Of a stretch of DNA of 64,000 bases, positions 25,852 through 35,535 are shown piece after piece. The notes below the pieces were generated by a model that did not search any database, was not told the DNA's origin, and was given only the letters and a program-made list of their open reading frames with translations. Every line of letters starts with the position of its first letter. Positions within the stretch are counted from its first letter, which is position 1. Source of the stretch: Berkiella sp964594635 (GTDB lineage Bacteria; Pseudomonadota; Gammaproteobacteria; Berkiellales; Berkiellaceae). Made by a program: the position numbers and the translations under genes. The stretch lies in contig CAZQMV010000001.1 in the NCBI GenBank assembly GCA_964594635.1, positions 62,001 to 126,000 of the forward strand, read 5' to 3'.

Positions 25852-26546
25852 TTCCCTAGATCAAACAGTAAAAACTCAGCATCTTCTGTGCAGATCATAG
25901 TGATTCCAGTTTCATTATCAATACCTGCGCCATCGCCAGCATTTAAGGTTTGCTCATTCAATTTTATTTCACCTCTTACCATCTGCAACCACCCTTTATG
26001 TCCCACTGTAAACTGATAGTTGATCTGGCTTTGTTGAGAGAGGAATGCGATATACAAATGGGTTTGTTGATGGATGGTGATAACATTTTCCCCGCCATGA
26101 GGAGAGCCAATCAACAATAATTCATTGTCTTTTCCTTTGGGCAACGCTTTTTGCTCATAGCTAGGTTTTAAGCCAACCTTTTCTGGTGTGAGCCAGATCT
26201 GCAAAAAATGGACAGAGTGTTCTTTTGAAGCATTAAATTCACTATGTGACACACCGCTACCAGCGGACATGCGCTGAATTTCACCTGGCTTAATAATGGA
26301 GCCTGTGCCAAGGCTATCCTTGTGCTCTAATGCGCCTGAGATCACATAGGAAATGATTTCCATATCGCGGTGCTGATGAGTGTCAAACCCCATGCCTGGC
26401 ATCACCCGATCTTCATTGATTACGCGTAAAGCGCCAAAGCCCATATGCATAGGGTCGTAATATCCACCGAAGGAAAAAGTGTGATAACTTTTCAACCAGT
26501 CAATGTGTGTCAAACCGCGATCATAGGCTTTACGGATAAAAATCAT
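25848..26546 (-). CDS. Pirin family protein
   Basis: This 232-residue bicupin has the pirin metal motif GFDTHQHRDMEIISYVISG (about 54-72), then LEHKDSLG and RMSAGSGVSHSEFN. Pirins bind iron; YhaK/YhhW-like members act as quercetinases or redox-sensitive regulators. The C-terminal cupin is shorter, as usual. It is a single gene, divergent from the alcohol dehydrogenase. Confidence 0.93.
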   Translation of the reverse strand: MIFIRKAYDRGLTHIDWLKSYHTFSFGGYYDPMHMGFGALRVINEDRVMPGMGFDTHQHRDMEIISYVISGALEHKDSLGTGSIIKPGEIQRMSAGSGVSHSEFNASKEHSVHFLQIWLTPEKVGLKPSYEQKALPKGKDNELLLIGSPHGGENVITIHQQTHLYIAFLSQQSQINYQFTVGHKGWLQMVRGEIKLNEQTLNAGDGAGIDNETGITMICTEDAEFLLFDLGN

Positions 26547-26735
26547 AGTTGCCTCATCAAAAACTTAAAGATAGTTAGCTTGCCTATCACTAATATTCTA
26601 GACCATGACATCGTGGCTACGATAAAATGTGTCATTCAAAGTTTAGCAAAATAAAGCTTAGGATGTGCTAATGTTAAATTGATATGCTGTATTGTATGTT
26701 TAACTTATTACTAAATACATAACTAAGGCAAAACA

Positions 26736-27719
26736 ATGCGAGCAATGGTATTCAATCGTGTGGGAGAGAAGCTCAAGCTCCAAGAAGTTTCCAAACCGAT
26801 CCCAAGTTCATCTGAGCTTTTGATTAAGGTGAAAGCTTGTGGGATCTGCCGTACGGATTTACATATTATCGATGCTGAATTAATCGCCCCTAAGCTGCCT
26901 CTCATTCCAGGTCACCAAATTGTTGGAATCGTAGAACAATGTGGAGGGGATGTTAAAGACTTTCAAGTAGGACAACGCGTAGGCGTTCCTTGGCTAGGTG
27001 GAAGCTGCGGTCATTGTTTTTATTGCCTAAATGACCAAGAAAATCTTTGTGATGAGGCCAAATATACGGGTTATCAGTTAAATGGTGGCCTTGCTGAATA
27101 TTGTGTGGCAAATAGTCGGTTTTGTTTTAAAATTCCTGAGAGTTATTCTGATCTTCAAGCGGCTCCTTTGCTTTGTGCAGGTTTAATTGGTTATAGAGCG
27201 TTGAGTAAAACAGCAGATGCCAAACGCTTAGGTTTTTATGGTTTTGGATCCAGCGCCCATATTCTAACTCAGTTGGCAGTTTATCAAAACAAAGAAGTCT
27301 ATGCCTTTGTGAAACCTGGAGATCAAAAAGGGCAAGATTTTGCCAAAAGTTTGGGGGCGACGTGGGCGGGTAGCTCACAGTCGATGGCTCCTGACGCTTT
27401 AGATGCTGCAATTATCTTTGCGCCTAATGGTGAATTAGTGCCGGAAGCATTGAGGAATGTGCGAAAGGGAGGCACTGTTGTCTGTGCAGGCATTCATATG
27501 TCAGATATTCCTTCCTTTGCTTATGAACTTTTATGGGGAGAGAGACATATTTGTTCAGTTGCCAATTTAACGCGTAAAGATGGCGATGAATTTCTTAAAT
27601 TAGCACCACAAGCACGAATTCAAACCCATGTAACAACCTATCCTTTAGATAAAGCGAATGAAGCACTACAAGACTTACGATTAGGACGATTTTCAGGCGC
27701 TGCTGTCATTATGATTTAG
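26736..27719 (+). CDS. Zinc-dependent alcohol dehydrogenase family protein
   Basis: This 327-residue MDR-family enzyme has catalytic zinc ligands Cys38 (CGICRTD) and His60 (IPGHQIVG), and structural zinc cysteines 91, 94, 97 and 105 (CGHCFYC, LCDEA). The nucleotide-binding segment is GFYGFGSSAHIL, a degenerate GxGxxG. It resembles the AdhA/AdhP-like group that oxidises alcohols with NAD(P). It ends 17 bases before the multicopper oxidase start and may be co-transcribed with it. Confidence 0.9.
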   Translation: MRAMVFNRVGEKLKLQEVSKPIPSSSELLIKVKACGICRTDLHIIDAELIAPKLPLIPGHQIVGIVEQCGGDVKDFQVGQRVGVPWLGGSCGHCFYCLNDQENLCDEAKYTGYQLNGGLAEYCVANSRFCFKIPESYSDLQAAPLLCAGLIGYRALSKTADAKRLGFYGFGSSAHILTQLAVYQNKEVYAFVKPGDQKGQDFAKSLGATWAGSSQSMAPDALDAAIIFAPNGELVPEALRNVRKGGTVVCAGIHMSDIPSFAYELLWGERHICSVANLTRKDGDEFLKLAPQARIQTHVTTYPLDKANEALQDLRLGRFSGAAVIMI

Positions 27720-27736
27720 CAAGTTTGCAGGACAAA

Positions 27737-30028
27737 ATGAAAAAAACATTCTTTATGTGCTTATTATTATCTGCATTGAATACATATGCAGCAGATCGAG
27801 TAATTGATTTAAAAATCCATTATAAAACTGTTAACTTTACAGGCAAGCCTGCGCTTGCGATTGCCGTCAATGATGAGATCCCGGCACCTACCTTGCGTTT
27901 TCAACAAGGCGATCAAGTTACCATCAATGTTCATAATCATCTCGATGAAGAAACCGCTTTACATTGGCATGGGATCATTATTCCTTGGCAAATGGATGGT
28001 GTGGCCGGAATAAACCAAAAAGGGATCAAGCCTGGAAATTGTTTTAGCTATCAATTTACCGTAGAGCAATCGGGTACTTATTGGTACCATGCCCATGCCG
28101 GTTTGCAAGAGCAGCAAGGCGTTTATGGGGCATTTATTATAGAACCTTCTCATGCGTCAACTTATCATTACACAAAAGACTATGAGATTGTGTTATCCGA
28201 TTGGAGTAACACACTACCAGAACAAATATTAGCAAATTTAAAAAAAGAAGGGGATTTCTATTCGCCCAATTTTCCCATGCAACCTTCTCTGCTGCGATTT
28301 ATCGAAGATTATCGTTTTGCTGATCCAAAAGAAAGAAAAAATCTGATTGCCGATTATAAAATGATGCAGCAAATGCGCATGAGCATTTATGATATCAATG
28401 ATGTGGCTTACGATGCTTTTTTACTCAATGGTCAGACAAGTTGTGAACCGTGGACTAAAGTCGTAGCGCTTGGCGATATCGTGAGGTTACGCTTTATTGG
28501 TGCAGGCGGTACCAGTATTTTTAAAGTTAAAATACCAGGTGCCAAAATGCAACTGGTTCAAATGCAAGGCAATGATGTTGAACCTTACATGATTAATGAC
28601 TTTACCATAGCGCCTGGTGAAACATTGGATGTGCTGGTTAAAATCACTCAAAATAACCCTACATTGATTTATGCAGAATCAACCGATCAAGTGGGCGCGG
28701 TTATCGGTGCACTTGTCACGAACCCATCGCAGTGTATTCATATCAATGCGGTTACGCCTTTTGCCGATCCAAAACCTGTCACCCGTGAAATGATGTCCTA
28801 TGGCATGATGCATCATGGAGGAGGGCATTCGACGATGAATCATTCCACTATGGGCCAGTCCAAGAGCAAATCTCAAGTTGCCAAAACCAAATATCAACCA
28901 CTAAAAGCGATAGTCAAAACGAATGATCCTGATAAACCCATCTATAAAACAATCAATATGGATTTAGATGGCTGGATGGATCGTTATATCTGGTTTATCA
29001 ATGGCGTACCAGAGCATGAAGCACATCCCATTTTGTTTGAACCTAACAAACGATATCGGTTCCAATTTAAAAACGTGTCGATGATGCATCATCCCATGCA
29101 TATCCATGGCCACTGGTTTATTTTACGAAATCAGCATGGAGCATATGATCCTTTGTTGCACACTATTGATATACCGCCTGGTGCAACTATCATTGCAGAT
29201 GTCGATACTGATGCCAGCGGGCAGTGGCTATTTCACTGTCATATGCTTTATCACATGATGTCGGGGATGGCGCGGGTGTTTCAATACTCAACACTGATTG
29301 ATCTTTCTAAAGGGCAAGGTGTCCCTGAAGACATCATCTACCAAACAGAATACATGAATCGCCCGGTAGTCAAAGTTGATGAGCTTCGTCCGTTGGATGT
29401 ATCACTTGTTAAACATCCCATGGCACATCACAAGGGATTTTATTTTTCTAACAGCCTTGATGTTGGCGCTGATCTCTTTAATTCCATCCAAAAATTTACT
29501 TACGAAGGCTTGTATGGTCCTGATTATCATAAATTACAAATTTTTATTAACGATGCTGAAATCAAAGAAGGCACTTTAGAAAATGCCGATATGGATATTT
29601 TCTATTGGCGTTTGATCGATCAATTTTGGTCAATCAAAGGTGGCGTAAACTATTACTATCGCCCAGCCAAAACACCCTACTTTCAAGCGGGCTTTGGTTT
29701 TGAAGGAATGTTGCCTTATTTTATTGAAACCGATGTCCGGTGTTACTTACGCGCAGGTAGCATTAAATTTGATATTGAATTTAACCGAGACACTCAACTC
29801 ACCAATAATTTATTTATACGAACTGCTGTGAGAAGTATTTTAGCAACGGATAGCGTACCCGATGATGAAATCAGCAGTGGTCTTAATCAAATGCGTTATA
29901 TCATTGGGCCGTTTTACCGCGTGGCACCTGGCGTAAACCTGGTGCTGGGATATGAACATGAAAGGGATTATGGCGACTTCAAAAATACTGAAAATACCTT
30001 AACGATGGGTTTTTCGATATTATTTTAA
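27737..30028 (+). CDS. Multicopper oxidase fused to a CopB-like outer-membrane domain
   Basis: From ATG 27737 (CAGGA upstream; signal peptide ending TYAAD) the protein has 763 residues. Residues 20-530 form a CopA-type multicopper oxidase: HWHG (76-79), WYHAHAG (116-122), HHPMHIHGHWF (451-461), and HCHMLYHMMSGM (500-511) with type 1 axial Met511. A Met/His-rich stretch (352-373) suits Cu(I) binding. Residues about 565-763 resemble CopB, a copper-resistance outer-membrane barrel, ending in Phe. Normally CopA and CopB are separate proteins. Expected role: periplasmic copper oxidation and detoxification, tethered to the outer membrane. Confidence 0.88.
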   Translation: MKKTFFMCLLLSALNTYAADRVIDLKIHYKTVNFTGKPALAIAVNDEIPAPTLRFQQGDQVTINVHNHLDEETALHWHGIIIPWQMDGVAGINQKGIKPGNCFSYQFTVEQSGTYWYHAHAGLQEQQGVYGAFIIEPSHASTYHYTKDYEIVLSDWSNTLPEQILANLKKEGDFYSPNFPMQPSLLRFIEDYRFADPKERKNLIADYKMMQQMRMSIYDINDVAYDAFLLNGQTSCEPWTKVVALGDIVRLRFIGAGGTSIFKVKIPGAKMQLVQMQGNDVEPYMINDFTIAPGETLDVLVKITQNNPTLIYAESTDQVGAVIGALVTNPSQCIHINAVTPFADPKPVTREMMSYGMMHHGGGHSTMNHSTMGQSKSKSQVAKTKYQPLKAIVKTNDPDKPIYKTINMDLDGWMDRYIWFINGVPEHEAHPILFEPNKRYRFQFKNVSMMHHPMHIHGHWFILRNQHGAYDPLLHTIDIPPGATIIADVDTDASGQWLFHCHMLYHMMSGMARVFQYSTLIDLSKGQGVPEDIIYQTEYMNRPVVKVDELRPLDVSLVKHPMAHHKGFYFSNSLDVGADLFNSIQKFTYEGLYGPDYHKLQIFINDAEIKEGTLENADMDIFYWRLIDQFWSIKGGVNYYYRPAKTPYFQAGFGFEGMLPYFIETDVRCYLRAGSIKFDIEFNRDTQLTNNLFIRTAVRSILATDSVPDDEISSGLNQMRYIIGPFYRVAPGVNLVLGYEHERDYGDFKNTENTLTMGFSILF

Positions 30029-30048
30029 TGTGTAGATTGGAGCATTCA

Positions 30049-31095
30049 TTATAAAAACTCTTTATCGAGATCAATGGAAGAAGATTTTCCGAGAGTGTCA
30101 AAGTTTTCCTCAAGCCATATTTTTGCCACTTCTCGTCCTTTATCGCGTAGATAAGTTAAGAAATTCCATTCGGTATTCATTTTGCTTGAAACACTATGAA
30201 TAGCCATTTCTTCGTCGGATCGAATGGAATGAATATACATTTTCTTCATTTTGTCGGAGGTAATCGTTTTATTATCAATTAATTTTGAGACAAACGAGAT
30301 GGCTCTCATTTCGCGCATGAGTGAAGAGTTAAAGCTAATTTCGTTCACTCGGTTTAAGATTTCAGTGACCGTTTTGGGCACACCTTTTCGATTGATAGGG
30401 TTGATATGAACAATCACCACATCTTGAGCCTTACAGCTATAGATAATGGGAAAAATGGGTGGGTTACCAATAAAGCCGCCATCCCAAAAGTATTCACCCT
30501 CGATTTCAACGGATTGAAAAAGATAAGGCAAGCAGGCAGAGGCGAGCACTGCCTCTACTGTCACGTCGTTATTGTTAAAAATGCGTATTTTGCAGGTTTC
30601 TATATTAGTAGCACAGAGAAATAATTGTAGAGTGGATTTTGCTCTAATTTCTTCAAAATTGACAATTTTTTCCAAGGCTTGGCGTAGGGGGTTGATATTA
30701 AATGGGTTAAATTGGTAGGGTGACATGACTTTGGTCATCACATCAAAAGTATAATAAAGAATCGAATTATCTAAGCTGAATTTATCAATGCTACCCATAT
30801 GTGCGCCAGTCAGATTAGATTGTGGGAAAGGTTTGAAAGTACTATAAGGGACACCAGCGGCACTAATACTTTCCCAAAAAGCATGTAGGGTGCTTCGTGC
30901 TTCTTCATAATCATTATTTAATAAACCTTGTGCCAACACCACAGCATTCGCGGCTCCCGCGCTGGTGGCGCTGATCCCTTCAAATGATAGTCTGCCATCT
31001 TCTAATAAATGATCGAGAATTCCCCAACAAAAGGCACCGTGAGCGCCGCCGCCTTGTAATGCAAGATTAACCGTTTTTTTTGTATTGTTTTTCAT
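30049..31095 (-). CDS. Patatin-like phospholipase
   Basis: This 348-residue protein has the patatin set: oxyanion loop GGGAHG (15-20), nucleophile Ser45 in ATSAGAAN (first Gly of GxSxG replaced by Ala, common in this subgroup) and the dyad Asp205 in WDGGF. It hydrolyses acyl esters of phospholipids, or possibly polyhydroxyalkanoate-related esters given its partner. It starts 3 bases after the hydroxybutyrate dehydrogenase ends, a frequent proteobacterial pairing. No signal peptide is seen. Confidence 0.92.
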   Translation of the reverse strand: MKNNTKKTVNLALQGGGAHGAFCWGILDHLLEDGRLSFEGISATSAGAANAVVLAQGLLNNDYEEARSTLHAFWESISAAGVPYSTFKPFPQSNLTGAHMGSIDKFSLDNSILYYTFDVMTKVMSPYQFNPFNINPLRQALEKIVNFEEIRAKSTLQLFLCATNIETCKIRIFNNNDVTVEAVLASACLPYLFQSVEIEGEYFWDGGFIGNPPIFPIIYSCKAQDVVIVHINPINRKGVPKTVTEILNRVNEISFNSSLMREMRAISFVSKLIDNKTITSDKMKKMYIHSIRSDEEMAIHSVSSKMNTEWNFLTYLRDKGREVAKIWLEENFDTLGKSSSIDLDKEFL

Positions 31096-31098
31096 GAT

Positions 31099-31884
31099 TT
31101 AATGCGCTGTCCAACCTCCATCAACACATAATGCTTGCCCGGTTATCATTTTGGCAGCATCGCTACACAAGAATACAGTAATTGCTCCTAGATCTTCTAT
31201 TGAAACAAATTGCTTAATAAAATGATCTTTTAAAAGCACTTTTTCAATCACTTCACTTTCCGAGAGTTTATGTTGTTTTGCTTGATCGGGTATTTGTTTT
31301 CTCACAAGTGGGGTATCAACATAACCGGGGCATAACGCATTGGCGGTGATCCCAAATGGTGCCAGATCTAACGCTGCCGTTTTAGTTAAACCGAGAACGC
31401 CATGTTTTGCAGCAACATAAGCAGATTTGTAAGGAGAGGCGACAACACCATGCACGGATGAAACATTAATAATGCGACCCCAGCCGTTTTTTTTCATTGC
31501 AGGTACACATGCTTTTATTGTGTGGAAATTGGAGGAAAGATTAATGGCAAGAATGGCATCCCACTTATCTTCAGGGAATTCTTCAATTGTTTGCACATGC
31601 TGAATACCTGCGTTATTGACCAGTATATCAATACTTCCCAAAGCGGCTTCTGCTTGAGTGATCATTTGCCGGATCTGCTCAGCAATCGACATGTCAGCCT
31701 GAATATACAAGGCTTTTACTTGGTATTTCTTTTCAATTTCTAGGCGTAAAGCTTCAATTTCTGTGCGTTCTCCAAAGCCGTTGAGAACGACATTGACGCC
31801 TTGCTCTGCGAGCGCATGGACAATGCCTAAGCCAATCCCACTAGTAGAGCCTGTGATAAGGGCAGACTTTGCTTTTAATGACAT
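31099..31884 (-). CDS. bdhA: 3-hydroxybutyrate dehydrogenase (SDR family)
   Basis: From ATG 31884 the protein has 261 residues, the usual BdhA length; an extension to 31923 is possible but unsupported. TGSTSGIG (11-18) binds NAD, NNAGIQHVQTIEEFP is a BdhA-like segment, and the SDR catalytic Ser, Tyr and Lys lie in SSVHG and YVAAKHG. It interconverts 3-hydroxybutyrate and acetoacetate. The operon partner is the patatin gene downstream. Confidence 0.92.
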   Translation of the reverse strand: MSLKAKSALITGSTSGIGLGIVHALAEQGVNVVLNGFGERTEIEALRLEIEKKYQVKALYIQADMSIAEQIRQMITQAEAALGSIDILVNNAGIQHVQTIEEFPEDKWDAILAINLSSNFHTIKACVPAMKKNGWGRIINVSSVHGVVASPYKSAYVAAKHGVLGLTKTAALDLAPFGITANALCPGYVDTPLVRKQIPDQAKQHKLSESEVIEKVLLKDHFIKQFVSIEDLGAITVFLCSDAAKMITGQALCVDGGWTAH

Positions 31885-31991
31885 GGTATAACCCCGGCGT
31901 TGTTCATGTTGTATGGCATTCATCTATTGAAAGCTTAGCTAACCCCTTACAGAATTTGTGACTTGATGTGAGGGTAACTGACAAAATAAAC

Positions 31992-32063
31992 AGCTAAGGT
32001 TGCTTGTTTACTCGCGATGATCGGTCGATAACCTTAAAGAATAAATCGATAGCTAAGGTTGCT
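31992..32063 (+). repeat. 13-bp direct repeat carrying the ribosome-binding site of the MBL gene
   Basis: AGCTAAGGTTGCT occurs at 31992-32004 and again at 32051-32063. The second copy supplies AAGG directly before ATG 32064; the first precedes a TTG at 32004 in the same frame. It looks like a small local duplication of the translation start. Confidence 0.6.
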
Positions 32064-32930
32064 ATGCAAAATCACGATATGATCATTCAATTTTGGGGGG
32101 TGAGAGGTAATTTACCTGTTCCAGGTAAAGAAACGCTCCGCTATGGTGGAAACACCAATTGCGTTATTGTGCAAGTTGCGGATCGTTTGCTTATATTTGA
32201 TGCAGGCAGCGGTATTAAAAAATTTGCAGAATCATTGGGTGATACAAGCAAAAATCCGTTTTCTGCCAGCCTTTTTATTTCTCATCTTCATTGGGATCAC
32301 ATTAACGCCTTGCCACATTTTGATCATTTTTATGTGAAAGGAAATCAATTTGATATATATGCGGGTTGCCCACCAAACGCCACGGTTGAGAAATTAGTCT
32401 TTGGACAAATGAACTCCCCTTATTATCCTATTACGACTAAAGAAATGTCAGCTACACTTCGCTTTCATCCTTTGCAAGAAGAAACATTTTCGTTAGATGA
32501 AATCAAAATACAAACTTTGCGACTCAATCACCATGGTATTTGTCTTGGTTATCGAGTTGAGTATCAGCATAAAATCTTTTGTTATATTACCGATAATGAA
32601 CTTCCTTTTCATGACACTCCTGCATTTGATCAAGCCTATGTTGATCGCTTATCCGCCTTTATTCATGACGCAGATGTTGTGGTCATGGATGCTACGTATT
32701 CAGATGAGGAATATCAATTGAGAGTAGGCTGGGGCCACTCTTGTATCAGCCAAGTAGCATCCCTTGCAGATAAAGCAAAAGTCAAAAAACTTTGCTTATT
32801 TCACCATTGTCCTAGCCAAAAAGATATTGATATTGATGCAAAACTTAATGCTGCCACATTATGGTTAAGAAACTGTAAGTCAAAGACCATATGTATAGCG
32901 CCCAGTGAAGACGATAAATTGATTATTTAA
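32064..32930 (+). CDS. MBL-fold metallohydrolase
   Basis: From ATG 32064 (AAGG upstream) the protein has 288 residues. Metal motifs are ISHLHWDH (HxHxDH), GWGHSCI, the Asp of VVMDATYSDEE and LFHHCPS, which resembles RNase Z or class II-like phosphodiesterases. The opening MIIQFWGVRGNLPVPGK is common in MBL proteins encoded next to nucleotide cyclases. It ends 8 bases before the PAS-cyclase gene, so a role in cyclic-nucleotide turnover is an attractive inference. Confidence 0.85.
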   Translation: MQNHDMIIQFWGVRGNLPVPGKETLRYGGNTNCVIVQVADRLLIFDAGSGIKKFAESLGDTSKNPFSASLFISHLHWDHINALPHFDHFYVKGNQFDIYAGCPPNATVEKLVFGQMNSPYYPITTKEMSATLRFHPLQEETFSLDEIKIQTLRLNHHGICLGYRVEYQHKIFCYITDNELPFHDTPAFDQAYVDRLSAFIHDADVVVMDATYSDEEYQLRVGWGHSCISQVASLADKAKVKKLCLFHHCPSQKDIDIDAKLNAATLWLRNCKSKTICIAPSEDDKLII

Positions 32931-32938
32931 GGTAAATG

Positions 32939-34240
32939 ATGGCCGACTTTGATAACAATGATTTAGAATCTACATTGATTTATAAAAACGTGTTGCAAAA
33001 CATGCAAGATGGTGTGCTTGCTATTTCATCTCAAGGAACGGTTATTACATTGAATGTGGCTGCAGCTAAAATACTGATGATTGATGACAAAAAATATATC
33101 GGTGAGCATTTTACAAAAATATTTTCAGAACTATTGCTTGAACCGCGTAATGATGCATTAAATGATGCGATTTTAAGTGCTATTTATGAATCGACCATCA
33201 CGCATCATAAAGATGTTAAATATTACTCAAATGGGACAGTCAAAGATTTATTGATCAGCTCTACTGCCCTTTTTATTGATAAAGAAGGTATTAATGTCAA
33301 AATTGGCATGATTTTAGTGATTAGCGATATTACTGAACGTCAACGCCTTTCTCATGTGCAAAACTTATTTGGTAAATATGTTGATCCCAAAATTGCCAAG
33401 CGCTTAATCGAATACCCTGAAGATGAATTAATGAAAGCCAGTCGGCAGCAAGTGACAGTTAGCTTTTGTGATATGAACAATTTTACAACGTTATGCGAAA
33501 CCCTCTCGCCGGCTGCAATGGAAAAGCTGATGAACCTCTTTTTTACCAAAATGTCACGTTCTGTCAATAAAAATAATGGTGTGATAGATAAGTTTATTGG
33601 AGATTCTATCATGGCATTTTGGGGAGCACCGTTTACCATCGATGGTATGCAAGCCATTGGTGGCTGTCATACGGCACTTGATCAAGTTGCGAGTGTAGAA
33701 GAGTTGAGAACTGAAATTAAAACAATTGAAGAATATGAAAATCTCAATATTAATATTTGTATTGGCCTGGCAATGGGAGAGTTGATTATTGCGAATGTAG
33801 GCTCAGAAGATCACAAGAGTTTCACGGTAATGGGGAACATTGTCAATCTGGCCGCGCGTTTGGTAGGGGCTAATAAAGTTTATGGCACCACGATTTTAGT
33901 GTCAGAAGATGTCGCAAAAGCAGCTTCTGCTCAATTTGTTTTTCGCGAAATTGATACGGTGATTGTCAAAGGCAAGGAACAGCCTAACACTATCTATGAA
34001 TTAATTGGTTTAGATAATCAAGTTACCGGGGGAAAGATCAAATTTTTAGCACTGTATGCTGCTGGGCTCAAAGCGTACCGTGAGCGCCACTTTGATCTCG
34101 CAACCCGTCAATTTACGGCGGCCCACGATCTAATACCCACCGATAAACCAACGAAGGTTTTCTTAGAGCGAGTAACGTATTTAATGGTTAATCCACCTGA
34201 TGAAAGCTGGAAAGGGATCTGGACCCTCGATAGAAAATAG
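32939..34240 (+). CDS. PAS domain-containing class III adenylate/guanylate cyclase
   Basis: The 433-residue protein has an N-terminal PAS domain (about 18-135: NMQDGVLAISSQGTVITLN), a short helical linker and a class III cyclase domain (about 165-350). The metal-binding Asp residues are in VSFCDMNNFT and FIGDSIMAFWGAP; SFTVMGNIVNLAARL follows. The C-terminal 70 residues are TPR-like. ATG 32939 is favoured over 32936 by spacing from AAGG. It makes cAMP (or cGMP) in response to a PAS-sensed signal. The partner MBL hydrolase may degrade it. Confidence 0.9.
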   Translation: MADFDNNDLESTLIYKNVLQNMQDGVLAISSQGTVITLNVAAAKILMIDDKKYIGEHFTKIFSELLLEPRNDALNDAILSAIYESTITHHKDVKYYSNGTVKDLLISSTALFIDKEGINVKIGMILVISDITERQRLSHVQNLFGKYVDPKIAKRLIEYPEDELMKASRQQVTVSFCDMNNFTTLCETLSPAAMEKLMNLFFTKMSRSVNKNNGVIDKFIGDSIMAFWGAPFTIDGMQAIGGCHTALDQVASVEELRTEIKTIEEYENLNINICIGLAMGELIIANVGSEDHKSFTVMGNIVNLAARLVGANKVYGTTILVSEDVAKAASAQFVFREIDTVIVKGKEQPNTIYELIGLDNQVTGGKIKFLALYAAGLKAYRERHFDLATRQFTAAHDLIPTDKPTKVFLERVTYLMVNPPDESWKGIWTLDRK

Positions 34241-34347
34241 CCATTTAACCAAATTATGGTAAAACTTGATGGAAACCATCAACACCGATATAGTCCATTC
34301 TCATCAATAAGGAAAAAATGAGTTCCTTAACTATCTGAAGGTGTTCT

Positions 34348-35433
34348 TTGACAGATATTCACAAACTTGTTCGTCCAGAATTATTAGCGGTTAAACCATT
34401 TGATGTGAAGCGTCCCGGTTTTGAAACAGGGGTTTTGCTGGATGCGAATGAGTCACCTTGGGTATCCTCTTTTGAAGACATCAAGTTGAATCGTTATATC
34501 GATGAAATGTTTGATCAAACGCTCTTAGAGCAACTTGCTACCTTTTATGAAACTGAGCCATCTCAGATCTTGTTAACCCGAGGGAGTTGCGAAGGCATTG
34601 ATTTATTGGTACGTGCTTTTTGTCGTCCTTATCAAGATGCGATTGTGGTTTCACCGCCGACATTTAGCATTTTTGCGCAATGTGCCTTGATGCAAGGTGC
34701 GAGCGTTATTCATGCTCCGTTACTGCGAGATCAAGATTATGCATTAGATCCCCATTTATTGCTAAACAGCGTCACCGATGCAACCAAATTGGTATTTATA
34801 TGCACACCCAATAATCCAACGGGCAATCTGGTTTCGTTAGAAGATATTTTATTCATTACCAAAGCCTTAGAAGGTAAGGCCATGGTGGTAGTTGATGAAG
34901 CGTATATGGAATTTGCGCAGGGTAAAAGTGCTGCATCCTATGTATCAACTTATCGTAATCTTGTCGTGCTGCGAACATTTTCAAAAGCTTTTGGGCTTGC
35001 AGGTTTGCGTTGTGGTGCAGTCATTGCACAACCGCCTTTAATGACTATTTTAAATGCCATGATGCTGCCTTTTCCTTTATCCTTATTGACGACTCAAACA
35101 CTCAAAAAAGCATTGTCTCACGATAATCTGGCTAGAATGCAGCAACAAATTATTGAAATCCAACAGCTGCGTGAACATTTTAAAAAAGCATTGCGTCAAC
35201 TCTCCGTTGTTCGCAAAGTATGGGATAGCGAAGGGAATTTTCTCTTTATGCAGCTAAAACACAGCGAAGCTGTGTTACAGGCTTGCATGGATCGCTCGAT
35301 TTTAGTGCGACATTTTATCGGCGTAAAAGGCTTTGAAGACTGTATTCGGGTCACGGTGGGTTTCGAAGAGCAAAATGCGATATTCCTTAAAATGCTTGCT
35401 TCTTTTTGTGAACAGGTTGAAATACCTGCTTAA
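34348..35433 (+). CDS. hisC: Histidinol-phosphate aminotransferase
   Basis: This 361-residue PLP enzyme shows LLDANESPW, CTPNNPTG (152-159) and the Schiff-base Lys213 in RTFSKAFGLAGLR, all HisC-like. The start codon is TTG 34348 with GAAGG six bases upstream. It would transaminate imidazole acetol-phosphate in histidine synthesis, but no other his gene is nearby. An aromatic aminotransferase role is possible. Confidence 0.85.
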   Translation: MTDIHKLVRPELLAVKPFDVKRPGFETGVLLDANESPWVSSFEDIKLNRYIDEMFDQTLLEQLATFYETEPSQILLTRGSCEGIDLLVRAFCRPYQDAIVVSPPTFSIFAQCALMQGASVIHAPLLRDQDYALDPHLLLNSVTDATKLVFICTPNNPTGNLVSLEDILFITKALEGKAMVVVDEAYMEFAQGKSAASYVSTYRNLVVLRTFSKAFGLAGLRCGAVIAQPPLMTILNAMMLPFPLSLLTTQTLKKALSHDNLARMQQQIIEIQQLREHFKKALRQLSVVRKVWDSEGNFLFMQLKHSEAVLQACMDRSILVRHFIGVKGFEDCIRVTVGFEEQNAIFLKMLASFCEQVEIPA

Positions 35434-35535
35434 CTGAAAAGGGTGATAAATATCGTCATTAAGGCAACTAAAGCTTGTGAGCTAGTTGCGAAAGTGACAT
35501 AATGCGGCCTGTAGAAACGACTCTATTGGCCATTC

